Assembly (NCBI RefSeq): GCF_000143685.1
Contig: NC_014328.1
Span: forward strand, 1,860,001 to 1,924,000
DNA: 64,000 nucleotides
Origin: Clostridium ljungdahlii DSM 13528
Lineage (GTDB): Bacteria > Bacillota > Clostridia > Clostridiales > Clostridiaceae
Reading direction: 5' to 3'
In this document: positions 16,047 through 26,700 of the stretch, piece by piece
How the letters are laid out: each line of letters begins with the position of its first letter
Position numbering within the stretch: the first letter of the stretch is position 1
Notes under the pieces: generated by a model
The model's input: the letters and a program-made list of their open reading frames with translations, nothing else
Databases searched by the model: none
Told to the model about the DNA's origin: nothing
Program-made: the position numbers and the translations under genes

Positions 16047-17208
16047 GATTAAGCTTATATTTAGAATAATAGTTAAAATTATAAAGATTTTGTTTTTACT
16101 ATTAGAGCGTGCTTTGAAGATTTTACCTAAATATTTAAGCAGGGCAGTTGAAAGTATAGAAAACAAACTTAGATTTTCCATTAGCTTTAAGATAACAGTA
16201 ACCTATGTATTCACCTTTGTGATAATTTTTTTCTTCATTACTTTAGGTATAATTGGAAGCTTTAACTACTATATGCAAAATAGTAGAAAGGATAATTATA
16301 TAGTAGTTCTTTTAGAAATTTTAGCAGTATGGAATATTATAGGATTAATTATAATCATAATAATTGGTTCAAAGGCCAGTAAAAAATTTTTATCTCCTGT
16401 GTATACTATGGCAGATACAGTGAAAAAGATATCAATTAACGCCCTGGATAAAAGACTTGATATTAAGGGATCAAAAAATGAACTTAAGGATTTAGCAAAA
16501 ACTTTTAATGATATGATGGACAGAATTCAAAGTTCTATAGAGAAACAAAATCAATTTGTTTCTGACGCATCACATGAACTGAGAACACCTATTTCAGTAA
16601 TCCAAGGATATGCTAATATGTTAGACCGCTGGGGAAAAGATGATAAAGATGTACTTGAAGAATCCATTGATGCTATAAAAAGTGAATCTAAAAGCATGAA
16701 AGACTTGATAGAGAAACTTTTATTTCTTGCAAGAGGAGATAAAAATACTCAAAAAGTTGAGAAAGAAAATTTCATGATGAATGAGCTGATAGATGAAATA
16801 GTAAAAGAGACAAAATTAATTGATGATGTCCATAAAATAGAAAATGAGCATAATGATGAATTTAGCATCAATGCTGACAAAAAGCTCATAAAGGAAGCTA
16901 TAAGAATTTTCATAGACAACAGTATCAAATATACCGAGAAAGGTGAAGGCATAAAAATTGATTCTTATAAAAGAGAAAAGGAAGCTATAATAACCATTGC
17001 AGATAATGGTACAGGAATTTCAAAGGAAGACTTGCCTCATATATTTGATAGATTTTATAGAGCTGATAAATCTAGAACTAAAAGTAGTGGAGGTACAGGC
17101 TTAGGTCTTTCAATTTCAAAGTGGATAATAGATAAACATAATGGCAAAATTCATGTTTGGAGTGAAATAAACATAGGTACTATAGTAAAAATCACTTTGC
17201 CAATATAA
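16039..17208 (+). CDS. sensor histidine kinase
   Basis: A 389-aa membrane kinase. Two membrane segments (about 50-78 and 91-113) are separated by only about 12 residues, so there is practically no extracellular sensor and the signal is probably membrane-borne. HAMP lies at about 115-168, HisKA with 'SDASHELRTPISVI' (His near 181), and the ATPase domain with 'FIDNSIKYTEKG', 'ITIADNGTGI', 'FDRFYRADKSRTKSSGGTGLGLSI'. The N-terminal 40 residues are an amphipathic extra helix. It is the cognate kinase of the preceding regulator. Targets are unknown. Confidence 0.93.
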   Translation: MSKIKLIFRIIVKIIKILFLLLERALKILPKYLSRAVESIENKLRFSISFKITVTYVFTFVIIFFFITLGIIGSFNYYMQNSRKDNYIVVLLEILAVWNIIGLIIIIIIGSKASKKFLSPVYTMADTVKKISINALDKRLDIKGSKNELKDLAKTFNDMMDRIQSSIEKQNQFVSDASHELRTPISVIQGYANMLDRWGKDDKDVLEESIDAIKSESKSMKDLIEKLLFLARGDKNTQKVEKENFMMNELIDEIVKETKLIDDVHKIENEHNDEFSINADKKLIKEAIRIFIDNSIKYTEKGEGIKIDSYKREKEAIITIADNGTGISKEDLPHIFDRFYRADKSRTKSSGGTGLGLSISKWIIDKHNGKIHVWSEINIGTIVKITLPI

Positions 17209-17299
17209 ATTGAATGTTTTGTCGTATTGTTATATAATTTTATTAGGCTCATATTTTGGGAATATGGGCCTTTAGATTACAGAAAAAGAGGTAAATATT

Positions 17300-19405
17300 A
17301 TGGAGATTACTAACTTTAATCCGCAGGATGTAATATTTGCACTAGATATAGGTACAAGAACCGTAATAGGTACTGCTGGAATAGTGAAGGATAAAAAATT
17401 TAATATAGTATCAGAACATTGCGTGGAGCATGAGGAAAGAGCAATGATTGATGGGCAGATACATGATGTAGGTCTTGTGGCAAATGCAGTAAATGCTATA
17501 AAGAAAAAAATAGAAGAAGACCTAAACATGAAATTGGAAAATGCAGCAATAGCAGCAGCAGGAAGATTTTTAAGAACTGTATCTGTAAAAGAGGATATGA
17601 ACATTGATTATGATAAGGAAATAGATAGGGATACCATAAGGAGTCTTGAGTTAACTGCGGTGAAGTCTGCGGAAAAGCAGGTAACTAAAAATACAAAGGG
17701 AAGATTGTATTGTGTAGGGTATAGTGTGAAAAGCTATTATCTAAATGGTTATCTTATAAGTAATCTATTGGCACATAAAGGAGAAAATATATCGGTAGAA
17801 GCTATAGCAACCTTTCTTCCAAGGTCTGTAGTAGACAGTTTGTATTCTGTTATGGAAAAAGTAGGCCTTCAGGTAGTAAGCTTGACTTTAGAGCCTATTG
17901 CAGCTATGGAAGCTGCAGTCCCACAAAATCTAAGGCTCTTAAATTTAGCACTAGTTGATGTAGGAGCAGGAACTTCGGATATAGCAATAAGTAGTAAGGA
18001 TACTATAAGTGCTTATGGTATGGTATCCCAGGCAGGGGATGAAGTTACCGAAGTTATAGCACAAAATTATTTAGTCGATTTTAACACTGCAGAAAAGATA
18101 AAAAAACAGTGTAATGAAAATGAAACTATAAAGTATACAGATGTTTTAGGCATAGAAAGTAAAATATCCTCTGAAGAAGTTATAAAGCTCATAAATCCTG
18201 TTGTTAATAAGATAGCAGATGAAATTGGAAATAAAATAGTTGAGTTAAATGGAGATAAACCGCCTAATGCAATTTTTCTTGTGGGTGGAGGAGCTCATAC
18301 TCCGGAACTGAAGGAATTCTTAGCTAAAAAGTTGAACATGCCTCTCCAAAGAATTGCCATAAAGGGAAGAGAAGCGGTTACGGATTGTGTATGTCTTGAC
18401 AATTCTCTTGGAAGTACAGGGGTTACTGTTTTAGGTATTGCACTTATTTCCATAAGAAGACTAGGACATGGATTTATTGATGTAATGTTAAATGGAAATG
18501 TAATAAGTCTTTTTAATTCTCATGGACATACTGTAATGGATGTAATGCTGCAAGCAGGAATAAATCCTAAATCATTAATAGGCAAAAACGGTAAAAATAT
18601 AAGATTTACAGTAAATGGTATAAAAAGAGTAGCTTTTGGTACTTTAGCTTCCAATACCAAAATAACTGTAAATGGAATTGAAAAAAGCATGGATGAGGAA
18701 ATTAAAGAGGGAGACGACATAGAAATAAAGTATGCAATTAATGGAAAAAATGCTGTACCTAAAGTAATAGACTACATACAAAAATCCTATTCTGTGAGCT
18801 TTTTTATAAATGATTTAATAGAAAATTTAGAACCTGCAGCATATATAAATGGAAATAGAGTAAAATTGGATAGTACCATAAATGAAGGAGATAATGTAAA
18901 TATAATCTTACCAGAAACCATTTCTGACTATGAAAAATATTTTTCGACTGACAGTGGAGAGGAATTTGTATATTATTTAGATGGAAACAAATTAGACAAA
19001 AAATATATTATAAATGAAGGGGACAGAATTTATAGAATAACTAAAGTAGAAGATGGAAAAGAAAAGAATTCTAAAGAAGAAAGACAGGAAAATTTAAGTT
19101 CAGAAGAAGTGGCTTTGGAAACGGCGCCAAAGGAAGAAGATATAAGAAAAGATAAAGAGGATGAATTACACAAATCTACTTTGGATGAAAAAAGTAAGGA
19201 TACAAATGAAATAACTGTAGTTGCAAATGGAAAAACTGTAGTACTTACGGGGAAAAAGGATTATATATTTGTGGACATATTTAATCACATAGAATTTGAT
19301 CTAACAAAAATTAAAGGAAAGCTGTATTTGCATTTAAATGGAAACAATGCAGGTTATTATGATAAGTTGTCTGAAGGAGACATAATAGAATTAGGGTGGG
19401 AATAA
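17300..19405 (+). CDS. FtsA-like actin-fold ATPase with C-terminal repeat extension
   Basis: A 701-aa protein. Residues 8-390 form an FtsA/PilM-type actin fold: phosphate 1 'ALDIGTRTVIGTAG', phosphate 2 'LALVDVGAGTSDIAI', adenosine loop 'AIFLVGGGAHTPELKEFL', and an SHS2-like insertion around 90-190. The remaining 300 residues are not part of ordinary FtsA (about 420 aa). They hold several copies of a beta-grasp-looking unit with 'NGIEK...EIKEGDDIEI', 'NGNRVKLDSTINEGDNVNI', 'DGNKLDKKYIINEGDRIY' and a terminal 'NGNNAGYYDKLSEGDIIEL', plus a Glu/Lys-rich linker at about 580-630. Role in cell-envelope assembly is likely; partner unknown. GAGG precedes the ATG. Confidence 0.88.
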   Translation: MEITNFNPQDVIFALDIGTRTVIGTAGIVKDKKFNIVSEHCVEHEERAMIDGQIHDVGLVANAVNAIKKKIEEDLNMKLENAAIAAAGRFLRTVSVKEDMNIDYDKEIDRDTIRSLELTAVKSAEKQVTKNTKGRLYCVGYSVKSYYLNGYLISNLLAHKGENISVEAIATFLPRSVVDSLYSVMEKVGLQVVSLTLEPIAAMEAAVPQNLRLLNLALVDVGAGTSDIAISSKDTISAYGMVSQAGDEVTEVIAQNYLVDFNTAEKIKKQCNENETIKYTDVLGIESKISSEEVIKLINPVVNKIADEIGNKIVELNGDKPPNAIFLVGGGAHTPELKEFLAKKLNMPLQRIAIKGREAVTDCVCLDNSLGSTGVTVLGIALISIRRLGHGFIDVMLNGNVISLFNSHGHTVMDVMLQAGINPKSLIGKNGKNIRFTVNGIKRVAFGTLASNTKITVNGIEKSMDEEIKEGDDIEIKYAINGKNAVPKVIDYIQKSYSVSFFINDLIENLEPAAYINGNRVKLDSTINEGDNVNIILPETISDYEKYFSTDSGEEFVYYLDGNKLDKKYIINEGDRIYRITKVEDGKEKNSKEERQENLSSEEVALETAPKEEDIRKDKEDELHKSTLDEKSKDTNEITVVANGKTVVLTGKKDYIFVDIFNHIEFDLTKIKGKLYLHLNGNNAGYYDKLSEGDIIELGWE

Positions 19406-19434
19406 GTATTGATACTAATATTGGAGGAACAAAT

Positions 19435-20607
19435 ATGCAGAGAAACTTTTTGAAAATGGCAGAATCTATGAAACAAGAATTGATTGAAACGAGAAGGGAT
19501 TTTCATAGGCATCCAGAACTTGGATATGATTTAGAAAGAACTTCTGGCAAAGTAAAACAATTTTTAAATAAATGGGGCATAGAGCATAAGGACACGGCCC
19601 GTACAGGAATATGTGCAATAATAAGAGGAAAAGGTACTAAAACTATAGGAATAAGAGCTGATATGGATGCACTTCCTTTAGAAGATAAAAAAGTTTGTGA
19701 CTATTCTTCAGAGGTTAAGGGAAAAATGCATGCCTGTGGCCATGACGCACACACAACTATACTTCTTGGAGCTGCTAAAATCCTAAACTCTATAAAAGAT
19801 GAATTAAGGGGAAATGTAAAATTGTTTTTTGAACCTGCAGAAGAAACTACAGGTGGAGCTAAGTTGATGATAGAAGATGGAGTACTTGAAGATCCAAAGG
19901 TTGATAGAGTAATAGGACTCCATGTAGAGGAAAATATAGAAGTGGGGAATATAGGACTTAAACTTGGAGTAGTGAATGCGGCTTCTAATCCTTTTGACAT
20001 AAAAATTAAAGGAGTTGGATCTCATGGAGCAAGACCTCATATGGGAATTGATCCCGTTGTAATAGCAAGCCATGTAGTAATAGCACTTCAGGAAATTGTA
20101 AGTAGGGAACTTCCTCCTACAGATGCAGGAGTAATAACTATAGGATCAATTCATGGAGGTACGGCCCAAAATATAATACCAGATGAAGTCACAATATCAG
20201 GTATTATAAGAACTATGAAGACAGAGCATAGGGAATACGTAAAGAAAAGGCTTTGTGAAATAACAAATGGAGTAGTTAATTCTTTTAGGGGAAAATGTGA
20301 AATAGACATACAGGAGAGTTATCCTTGCCTTTATAATGACAATAGGGCAGCACAGGATATTTTAAATGCAGCATATGATGTTATAGGTAAAGATAAAGTA
20401 AAGATACTTGAGAAGCCAAGCATGGGCGTAGAAAGTTTTGCTTATTTTTCTATGGAAAGACCTTCTGCCTTTTATTATTTAGGATGCAGAAATGAAGAAA
20501 AACAAATAATACATCCTGCCCATGGAAATTTATTTGACGTAGATGAAGATTGTCTTCCTATCGGAGTTGCCATACAGTGCAAGGCAGCTTATGATTTTTT
20601 AAGATAG
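19435..20607 (+). CDS. M20 family amidohydrolase (hippurate hydrolase/N-acyl-amino acid type)
   Basis: A 390-aa metallopeptidase-like amidohydrolase acting on N-acyl amino acids. Metal motifs include 'RRDFHRHPELGYDLERTS', 'GIRADMDALPLED', 'GKMHACGHDAHTTILLGAA' and 'VGLHVEENIEVG', with Glu in 'LFFEPAEETTGGA'. The dimerisation domain has 'GSHGARPHMGIDPV' and the end 'VDEDCLPIGVAIQCKAAY'. An upstream in-frame start overlaps the FtsA-like stop, but GGAGGA sits right before the ATG at 19435. It is followed by a strong terminator. Confidence 0.93.
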   Translation: MQRNFLKMAESMKQELIETRRDFHRHPELGYDLERTSGKVKQFLNKWGIEHKDTARTGICAIIRGKGTKTIGIRADMDALPLEDKKVCDYSSEVKGKMHACGHDAHTTILLGAAKILNSIKDELRGNVKLFFEPAEETTGGAKLMIEDGVLEDPKVDRVIGLHVEENIEVGNIGLKLGVVNAASNPFDIKIKGVGSHGARPHMGIDPVVIASHVVIALQEIVSRELPPTDAGVITIGSIHGGTAQNIIPDEVTISGIIRTMKTEHREYVKKRLCEITNGVVNSFRGKCEIDIQESYPCLYNDNRAAQDILNAAYDVIGKDKVKILEKPSMGVESFAYFSMERPSAFYYLGCRNEEKQIIHPAHGNLFDVDEDCLPIGVAIQCKAAYDFLR

Positions 20608-20926
20608 TACAGTATTTAAATGTACTTAGAGTTTTTATTGTAATGGGTATAAACTTTAAGTATATTTTTTATGTAGAAAAACAAGTATAAGTATGTAAGG
20701 TATTTTCTTTCAAATACCTAAGTTAAAAATTATATTTCTATTTATTGATTTAGTTAATAATAGTAGTATATAATTAGGTGTTGTCCAGATTAAATTGTAA
20801 ATAATACAATTTGATAAATAGCAAAGAACTTTAAACTTTTTAAAAACTTTGCAATATAGAAATTTTAAATTACTAATTGCAGATATATAAGAGAGTTGTT
20901 AATTTTAAGACTTAGGAGAGATTGAT
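20608..20926. other. 319-bp spacer with several hairpins
   Basis: Besides the terminator, it has an 8-bp perfect hairpin (20698-20705 with 20712-20719), AAATTGTA/TACAATTT near 20794-20813, and GCAAAG/CTTTGC around 20820-20853 that resembles the inner arms of the 13.8-kb MITE. No coding frame was found. It may be a decayed MITE. Confidence 0.35.
20623..20671 (+). terminator. rho-independent terminator
   Basis: A 12-pair stem (TACTTAGAGTTT with AAACTTTAAGTA, one G-U) closed by a 16-nt loop and followed by TATTTTTTAT, just after the amidohydrolase gene. Confidence 0.8.
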
Positions 20927-21886
20927 ATGAAATTGGAGATAGGAAAGAACGAAGCTGGTCAAAGATTAGATAAATTTTCAAGAAAATGGCTTCGGGATGT
21001 GCCACTTAGTGGTATATATAGAGCTATAAGAAAAGGTGATATTAAAGTAAATGGAAAAAAGGCTAAAGAAAAATATTTCCTTTTGGAAGGAGATATAGTA
21101 AATGCAGAATACATAACTTCTAAGGAAACGAAATCTAAATTTGAAAGAATAGACAACGCTTTCTTAAAGATAATTTATGAAGACAAAAATATGCTTTTGG
21201 TAGAAAAATGGCCTGGGGTTTTGGTGCATTCAGATAAAAATTCCAAGGATGCTACTTTAACTGATTATGTACTTTCACATTTGTATGATAGGGGAGAGTT
21301 TAATCCAGAAGAAGAGGTTACTTTTACTCCATCACCTTGTAATAGATTAGACAGGAATACTTCTGGTATAGTTATTTATGGAAAAAATTATGAATCATTG
21401 AAGTTATTGAATGAGATGATAAGGGAAAGAAGCATAAAGAAGTATTATATAGCTCTTGTAATTGGAAAAATAAAAGATGGAGTTTATGAAGGTTACATAA
21501 AAAAAGATAGAACAAATAACAAATCCAGTGTAAGCAATACACCGGAAAAAGATTCAAAAAAGATATCTATGAGAGTAAAAAATGTTAACACCTGCGGCAT
21601 ATATTCACTGATACAACTTGAGCTAATTACGGGTAGAAGTCATCAGTTGAGGGCTCACCTAGCATATTTAGGAAATGCAATAGTAGGAGACAGTAAATAT
21701 GGTGTTTCAAATATAAATAGTTTTTTCTATAATAAATATGGTTTGGATTATCAATACTTATATGCATATAAGTTAAACTTTAGGAGCTGTCCTGAAGAAC
21801 TTAATTATATGGAAAACAAGACCATAACAGAGGGACTTCCACCTATATTAAAGAAGATAAAAAAGGATATATTTAATAAATTCTAA
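20927..21886 (+). CDS. RluA-family 23S rRNA pseudouridine synthase
   Basis: A 319-aa enzyme. Residues 1-60 are an S4 RNA-binding domain ('QRLDKFSRKWLRDVPLSGIYRAIRKGDIKVNGKK'). The catalytic domain has the RluA active-site motif 'PCNRLDRNTSGIVIYGK' (Asp in RLDRNTSG) and the late 'ELITGRSHQLRAHLAYLGNAIVGDSKYG'. It isomerises specific uridines in rRNA; which site is not clear (RluC/RluD class). GGAGAG precedes the ATG. The next gene follows in 42 bp. Confidence 0.93.
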   Translation: MKLEIGKNEAGQRLDKFSRKWLRDVPLSGIYRAIRKGDIKVNGKKAKEKYFLLEGDIVNAEYITSKETKSKFERIDNAFLKIIYEDKNMLLVEKWPGVLVHSDKNSKDATLTDYVLSHLYDRGEFNPEEEVTFTPSPCNRLDRNTSGIVIYGKNYESLKLLNEMIRERSIKKYYIALVIGKIKDGVYEGYIKKDRTNNKSSVSNTPEKDSKKISMRVKNVNTCGIYSLIQLELITGRSHQLRAHLAYLGNAIVGDSKYGVSNINSFFYNKYGLDYQYLYAYKLNFRSCPEELNYMENKTITEGLPPILKKIKKDIFNKF

Positions 21887-21928
21887 TATTTTAGGATATT
21901 AATAGTTTTTGATAGGGAGTTTTAAATT

Positions 21929-23536
21929 ATGAAAGAGCAGTCAACAACTAAAGGTTTTGCCATACTTTCTATGGCAGGGATGGCCGTAAAAATATTATCT
22001 GTTATATATATACCACTTATGATGAAAATAATAGGTGAAGAGGGTTATGGATTGTATGGTGCATCTTATCAGGTATATGCCTTTGTTTTCGTACTTACGA
22101 ATGCAGGTATACCTGTAGCTATATCAAAGCTTATATCTGAATTGAATGCAGTAGGTAATTATAGAGATGCAGTAAGGGGATTTAAAATAGCTAGATTTAT
22201 TCTGGTCATTTTGGGAATAGTAATGGCATCTTTTCTAATTATATTTTCAGGGCCTTTAGCTAGTATAACAAAATATAACAAGGCGTATTTATCGCTTTTA
22301 ACTTTGGCACCAGCTATATTTTTCACTTCCATTGCTTCTGCCTATAGGGGATATTTTCAAGGAAGGGCAAACATGACACCTACAGCAGTATCACAGGTTA
22401 TAGAACAAATAGTAAATACCATATTTGCACTTGTATTTGCAGCCTATTTAATGAGATATGGAGTAGAAGTAGGTTGTACTGGAGGACCTATTGGAACTTC
22501 TTTTGGAGCTCTCGCTTCTGCTACATTTTTGATATACTGTTATGAAAAAAATAAAAAAATAAAGCTTCCTCAAAATTATGTGGAAGTAAGTAGGACAAGA
22601 CTCACCACATCACAGCTTGTGAAAAAAATTATAAAATATGGAGTTCCTATAACTTTATGTGTAGGAATGACCTATGCTGGAAGTATAGTGGATTTAACCA
22701 ATACTAAAACAAGGCTTATGGTTGGAGGAATAAGTGATACCAATGCTACTATACTTTATGGATATTTAAACAAATATCAGCAGCTTTTGAATGTTCCTAT
22801 TGCTATAATATCTTCGCTTTCCGCAGCAATACTTCCAGCAATATCAGCAGCTTTTGCAGTTAAGGATAGAAAAAGGGTAAAAGATAAGATAAACTACTCT
22901 TTCAGACTTTGTTTCTTAATTGCGATACCTTGTGCAGTTGGATTTTCTGTTTTAAGTGGCCATATATACGAGCTTTTAAAGTTTGGAAAAGCATATTATA
23001 TTATGGAATGTGGTTCTATAGTGCTTGTACTTATGTCAATAATGCAAATACAAACAACCATTTTGCAAAGTGTTGGAAAGCTGTTTACTGCTACATTTTA
23101 TTCTGTAATAGGTATAGTAGTCAAAATATGTATAAATTATGTTCTTATTGCAATCCCTAATATAAATATATTAGGGGCAATAGTAGGAAGTATAGTGGGA
23201 TTTGTCATACCTATAATATTAAACCATATAATTATTAGGAAATCTTTAAATGCAAAAGTTAGTCTTATAAGACATGCTGTTAAACCAGCAATTGCTTCTG
23301 TAATGATGGGAATAGTTGTATTCGCTTCTTCGTTTGCCATGGATTTTATATTTGGATTTATAAAGATTGCGTATATCCCAAATGCTATTTCTACAATAGT
23401 ATCTGTTTTAGTAGGAATAATTACATATGTTTTTACTATGGCACTAATTGGCGGCATAAGAAAAAGGGATATGGAATTGCTGCCTGGTACAGTACGAAAA
23501 TTAATACCAGGCTTTATATTGAGAAAAGTAAAATAA
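21929..23536 (+). CDS. SpoVB-like polysaccharide/lipid flippase
   Basis: A 535-aa membrane protein of the MOP exporter superfamily, with about 14 transmembrane segments. The opening 'TTKGFAILSMAGMAVKILSVIYIPLMMKIIGEEGYGLYGASYQVYAFV' region is typical of SpoVB/MurJ-like clostridial proteins. It moves lipid-linked precursors for cortex or wall synthesis. The length is normal. It lies after the pseudouridine synthase and is read in the same direction. The exact paralogue (SpoVB or YtgP) cannot be decided. Confidence 0.88.
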   Translation: MKEQSTTKGFAILSMAGMAVKILSVIYIPLMMKIIGEEGYGLYGASYQVYAFVFVLTNAGIPVAISKLISELNAVGNYRDAVRGFKIARFILVILGIVMASFLIIFSGPLASITKYNKAYLSLLTLAPAIFFTSIASAYRGYFQGRANMTPTAVSQVIEQIVNTIFALVFAAYLMRYGVEVGCTGGPIGTSFGALASATFLIYCYEKNKKIKLPQNYVEVSRTRLTTSQLVKKIIKYGVPITLCVGMTYAGSIVDLTNTKTRLMVGGISDTNATILYGYLNKYQQLLNVPIAIISSLSAAILPAISAAFAVKDRKRVKDKINYSFRLCFLIAIPCAVGFSVLSGHIYELLKFGKAYYIMECGSIVLVLMSIMQIQTTILQSVGKLFTATFYSVIGIVVKICINYVLIAIPNINILGAIVGSIVGFVIPIILNHIIIRKSLNAKVSLIRHAVKPAIASVMMGIVVFASSFAMDFIFGFIKIAYIPNAISTIVSVLVGIITYVFTMALIGGIRKRDMELLPGTVRKLIPGFILRKVK

Positions 23537-23615
23537 GATAGTATAAATAGAAAATTGAAATATTTTTTTAAAAAACTTGCATTACAAAATAAAATATGAT
23601 AAAATTAGTCTTATT

Positions 23616-23650
23616 AAAATGCTAATAACTTATAACATGATTAGTATTTT
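23616..23650 (+). promoter_or_regulatory. leader hairpin upstream of gltB
   Basis: AAAATGCTAAT (23616-23626) pairs with ATTAGTATTTT (23640-23650), one G-U wobble and a 13-nt loop. A shorter TATCAA/TTGATA hairpin follows at about 23659-23672, and then the terminator-like stem. Confidence 0.5.
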
Positions 23651-23702
23651 ACAGCAATATATCAAGTTTGATAATTAAATAACTATAATTCAAGGAAATT
23701 TT

Positions 23703-23738
23703 AAAATGCATTTCTGGGGGTCAGGGAAATGCATTTTT
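23703..23738 (+). terminator. terminator-like hairpin in the gltB leader
   Basis: A perfect 12-bp stem, AAAATGCATTTC (23703-23714) with GAAATGCATTTT (23726-23737), an 11-nt G-rich loop and a U-run. It ends only about 30 bp before the gltB start, far from the flippase stop (23536), so it may be an attenuator instead of the end of the upstream gene. Confidence 0.65.
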
Positions 23739-23769
23739 ATTCAAAAAAATTTAGACGGGGGCTGAAAAC

Positions 23770-26700
23770 ATGAAATATAATTTAGGATTCCCTTCAAAAC
23801 AAGGATTATATGATCCTGATTATGAAAAGGATTCTTGTGGGGTAGGATTTATAGCCAGTATAAAAGGTGAAAAAACTCATGATATTGTAAAAAAAGGTGT
23901 TAAAATTTTAGTTAACTTAACTCACAGAGGAGCAGTAGGAGCTGATACTAAAACAGGAGATGGTGCAGGTATACTTGTCCAAATTCCAGATGAATTTTTT
24001 AGAATAAATTGTGACAATTTAGGAATAGAATTACCTGAACCAGGTGAATATGCTGTAGGTATGGTGTTTTTTCCAAAAGAAACTGCAATAAGGCTGCAGT
24101 GTGAGGGAATACTCGAAAGGGCAGCAGAAGAAGAAGGACAGAAAATTTTAGGCTGGAGAGATGTACCTACAGATAATAGAAGTATTGGTGAAACAGCTAA
24201 GGGTACTGAACCTATTATAAGACAGATATTTATAGGTAAAAATGCACAAAATCAAACTGATTTTGAAAGAAAACTTTATATAATCAGAAAAAAAGTTGAA
24301 AATGAAGTTAAAAAAACTCTTGAAAGTGCAGCAAAGTCTTTTTATGTATGCAGCCTTTCAAGTAAAACTATAGTTTATAAAGGATTATTATTGGCAGATC
24401 AAATAAAGAAATTTTATATTGATTTAAATGATATAAACTTTAAAAGTGCCATTGCACTAGTACATCAAAGATACAGCACAAATACTTTCCCAACTTGGGA
24501 TTTAGCACAACCTTTTAGGTTTCTTGGACATAATGGTGAGATAAATACTATAAGAGGAAATAGAAACTGGATGAGATCACGTGAAGGTGTACTGAAATCT
24601 GAGGCTTTCGGAAAGGATATTAAGAAGCTCTTCCCAATAATAAGTGAAGGTGGAAGTGACTCTGCATCTCTTGATAATGTATTGGAGCTATTATATGAAG
24701 ATGGAAAATCCCTACCACATGCACTTATGCTTCTCATACCAGAAGCGTGGGAAGGAAATAAATATATGGAAGAATACAAAAGGGCTTTTTATGAGTACCA
24801 CGGTTCTCTTGTAGAACCTTGGGATGGACCTGCTGCGGTTGCATTTTCTGATGGTGTACAAGTTGGTGCTACCCTTGATAGAAATGGATTAAGGCCTTTA
24901 AGATATATGATAACTAAAAATGGTCTTGTAGTACTTGCATCAGAAACAGGAGTGTTAGAATTTAAAGATGAAGATATAGAGGAAAAGGGAAAACTAAAAC
25001 CAGGCAAAATGTTCTTGGTTGATACTGCCCAGGGAAGAATAATAGATGATGAAGAATTAAAAAGAGATATATGCAAGAGTAAGCCTTATGAAGAAATGCT
25101 TCCTAAATTAAAATTTACTCTTGATATGTTTAATGCAGTTAGGACGAGAGAAGAAATACCACCTGTAGTATTAAAAGAAAAACAACAGGCTTTTGGTTAC
25201 TCTCTTGAAGATTTGAGCAAAATAATAGGACCTATGGCAAGGGATGGTAAAGAGCCTGTGGGGTCTATGGGAAATGATACCCCTCTTGCAGTGCTTTCAA
25301 ATAAAAATCAATTACTTTTTGCGTATTTCAAACAACTTTTTGCCCAGGTAACCAATCCACCTATAGATTCTATAAGAGAAAGATTAGTAATGTCTCTTGC
25401 AAATTATATAGGTTCTACTCAGGCTAATATATTAAATGGTAAAGATGGGGAAATCTCAAATGATCCTTTTATAGAGATAAAGAGTCCTACATTGACTAAT
25501 GAAGAAATATCAAAAATCAAAAGCTTGAGAGATAAAAATTTTAAAACTACTACTATTCCTATTACATTTAAATGTGATACGGGAGTAGAAGGTTTTAAGG
25601 AAGCTCTTGAAAAAATTTGTGAGAGGGCTTCAAAGAGAATAAAAGAAGGATATAATATATTAGTTTTAAGTGATAAAAATGTTGATTCTTATGAGGCTGC
25701 AATACCAAGTTTACTTGCTGTTTCAGCAGTTCAGCACCATTTAATTAGAGAAAAAACACGTACAAAGGTTTCAATTATTGTAGAGACTGGAGAAGCAAGA
25801 GAAACTACACATTTTGCACTTTTAATAAGCTATGGTGCTTCTGCAGTTAACCCTTATCTTGTATATCAAACTATAGATGAAATGATAAAGGAAAAGGATA
25901 TAGTTGGGATTAAACCAGAAGAAGCAAAGAAAAATTATATTAAAGCTATAAATCAAGGAATACTTAAAATACTTTCTAAAATGGGTATATCCACGCTGCA
26001 AAGTTATCATGGTGCGCAAATATTTGAAGCAATAGGTCTTGATTCAGAATTTGTGAATAAATATTTTGAGGGTACGTCATCTAGAATAGGCGGTATAGGT
26101 ATTGATGTAGTTGCAAAGGAAGTACTTGCAAGACATAAAAATGCTTTTAATAAAATAAGAAAACCTATTTCTGAGCTCAATGTAGGTGGTAACTATTCCT
26201 GGAGAAAAGGAGGAGAGTTTCATCTCTTTAATCCTGAAACTATATACAAACTTCAAGTTGCAGCAAGAACTAATGACTATGGTATGTATAAGCAGTATGC
26301 TAAAGTAATAAATGAACAAGATAAAAATTTATGTACAATAAGAGGCTTGTTTCAATTTAAAAAGGGAAATGAAATACCTATAGAAGAAGTTGAACCAGTA
26401 AGTGAAATTCTTAAAAGATTCTGTACAGGAGCTATGTCCTTTGGTTCTATAAGCAAAGAAGCTCATGAAACTATAGCTATAGCTATGAATAGAATAGGTG
26501 GAAGGAGTAATACTGGAGAAGGTGGAGAAGATCCTGATAGATATGTACTAGATCCAAATGGTGACTCCAGAAGAAGTGCCATAAAACAGGTGGCATCAGC
26601 ACGTTTTGGTGTAACTACAGAATATTTGGCAAATGCAGATGAAATTCAGATAAAGATAGCACAAGGTGCAAAACCAGGAGAAGGTGGACAACTTCCAGGT

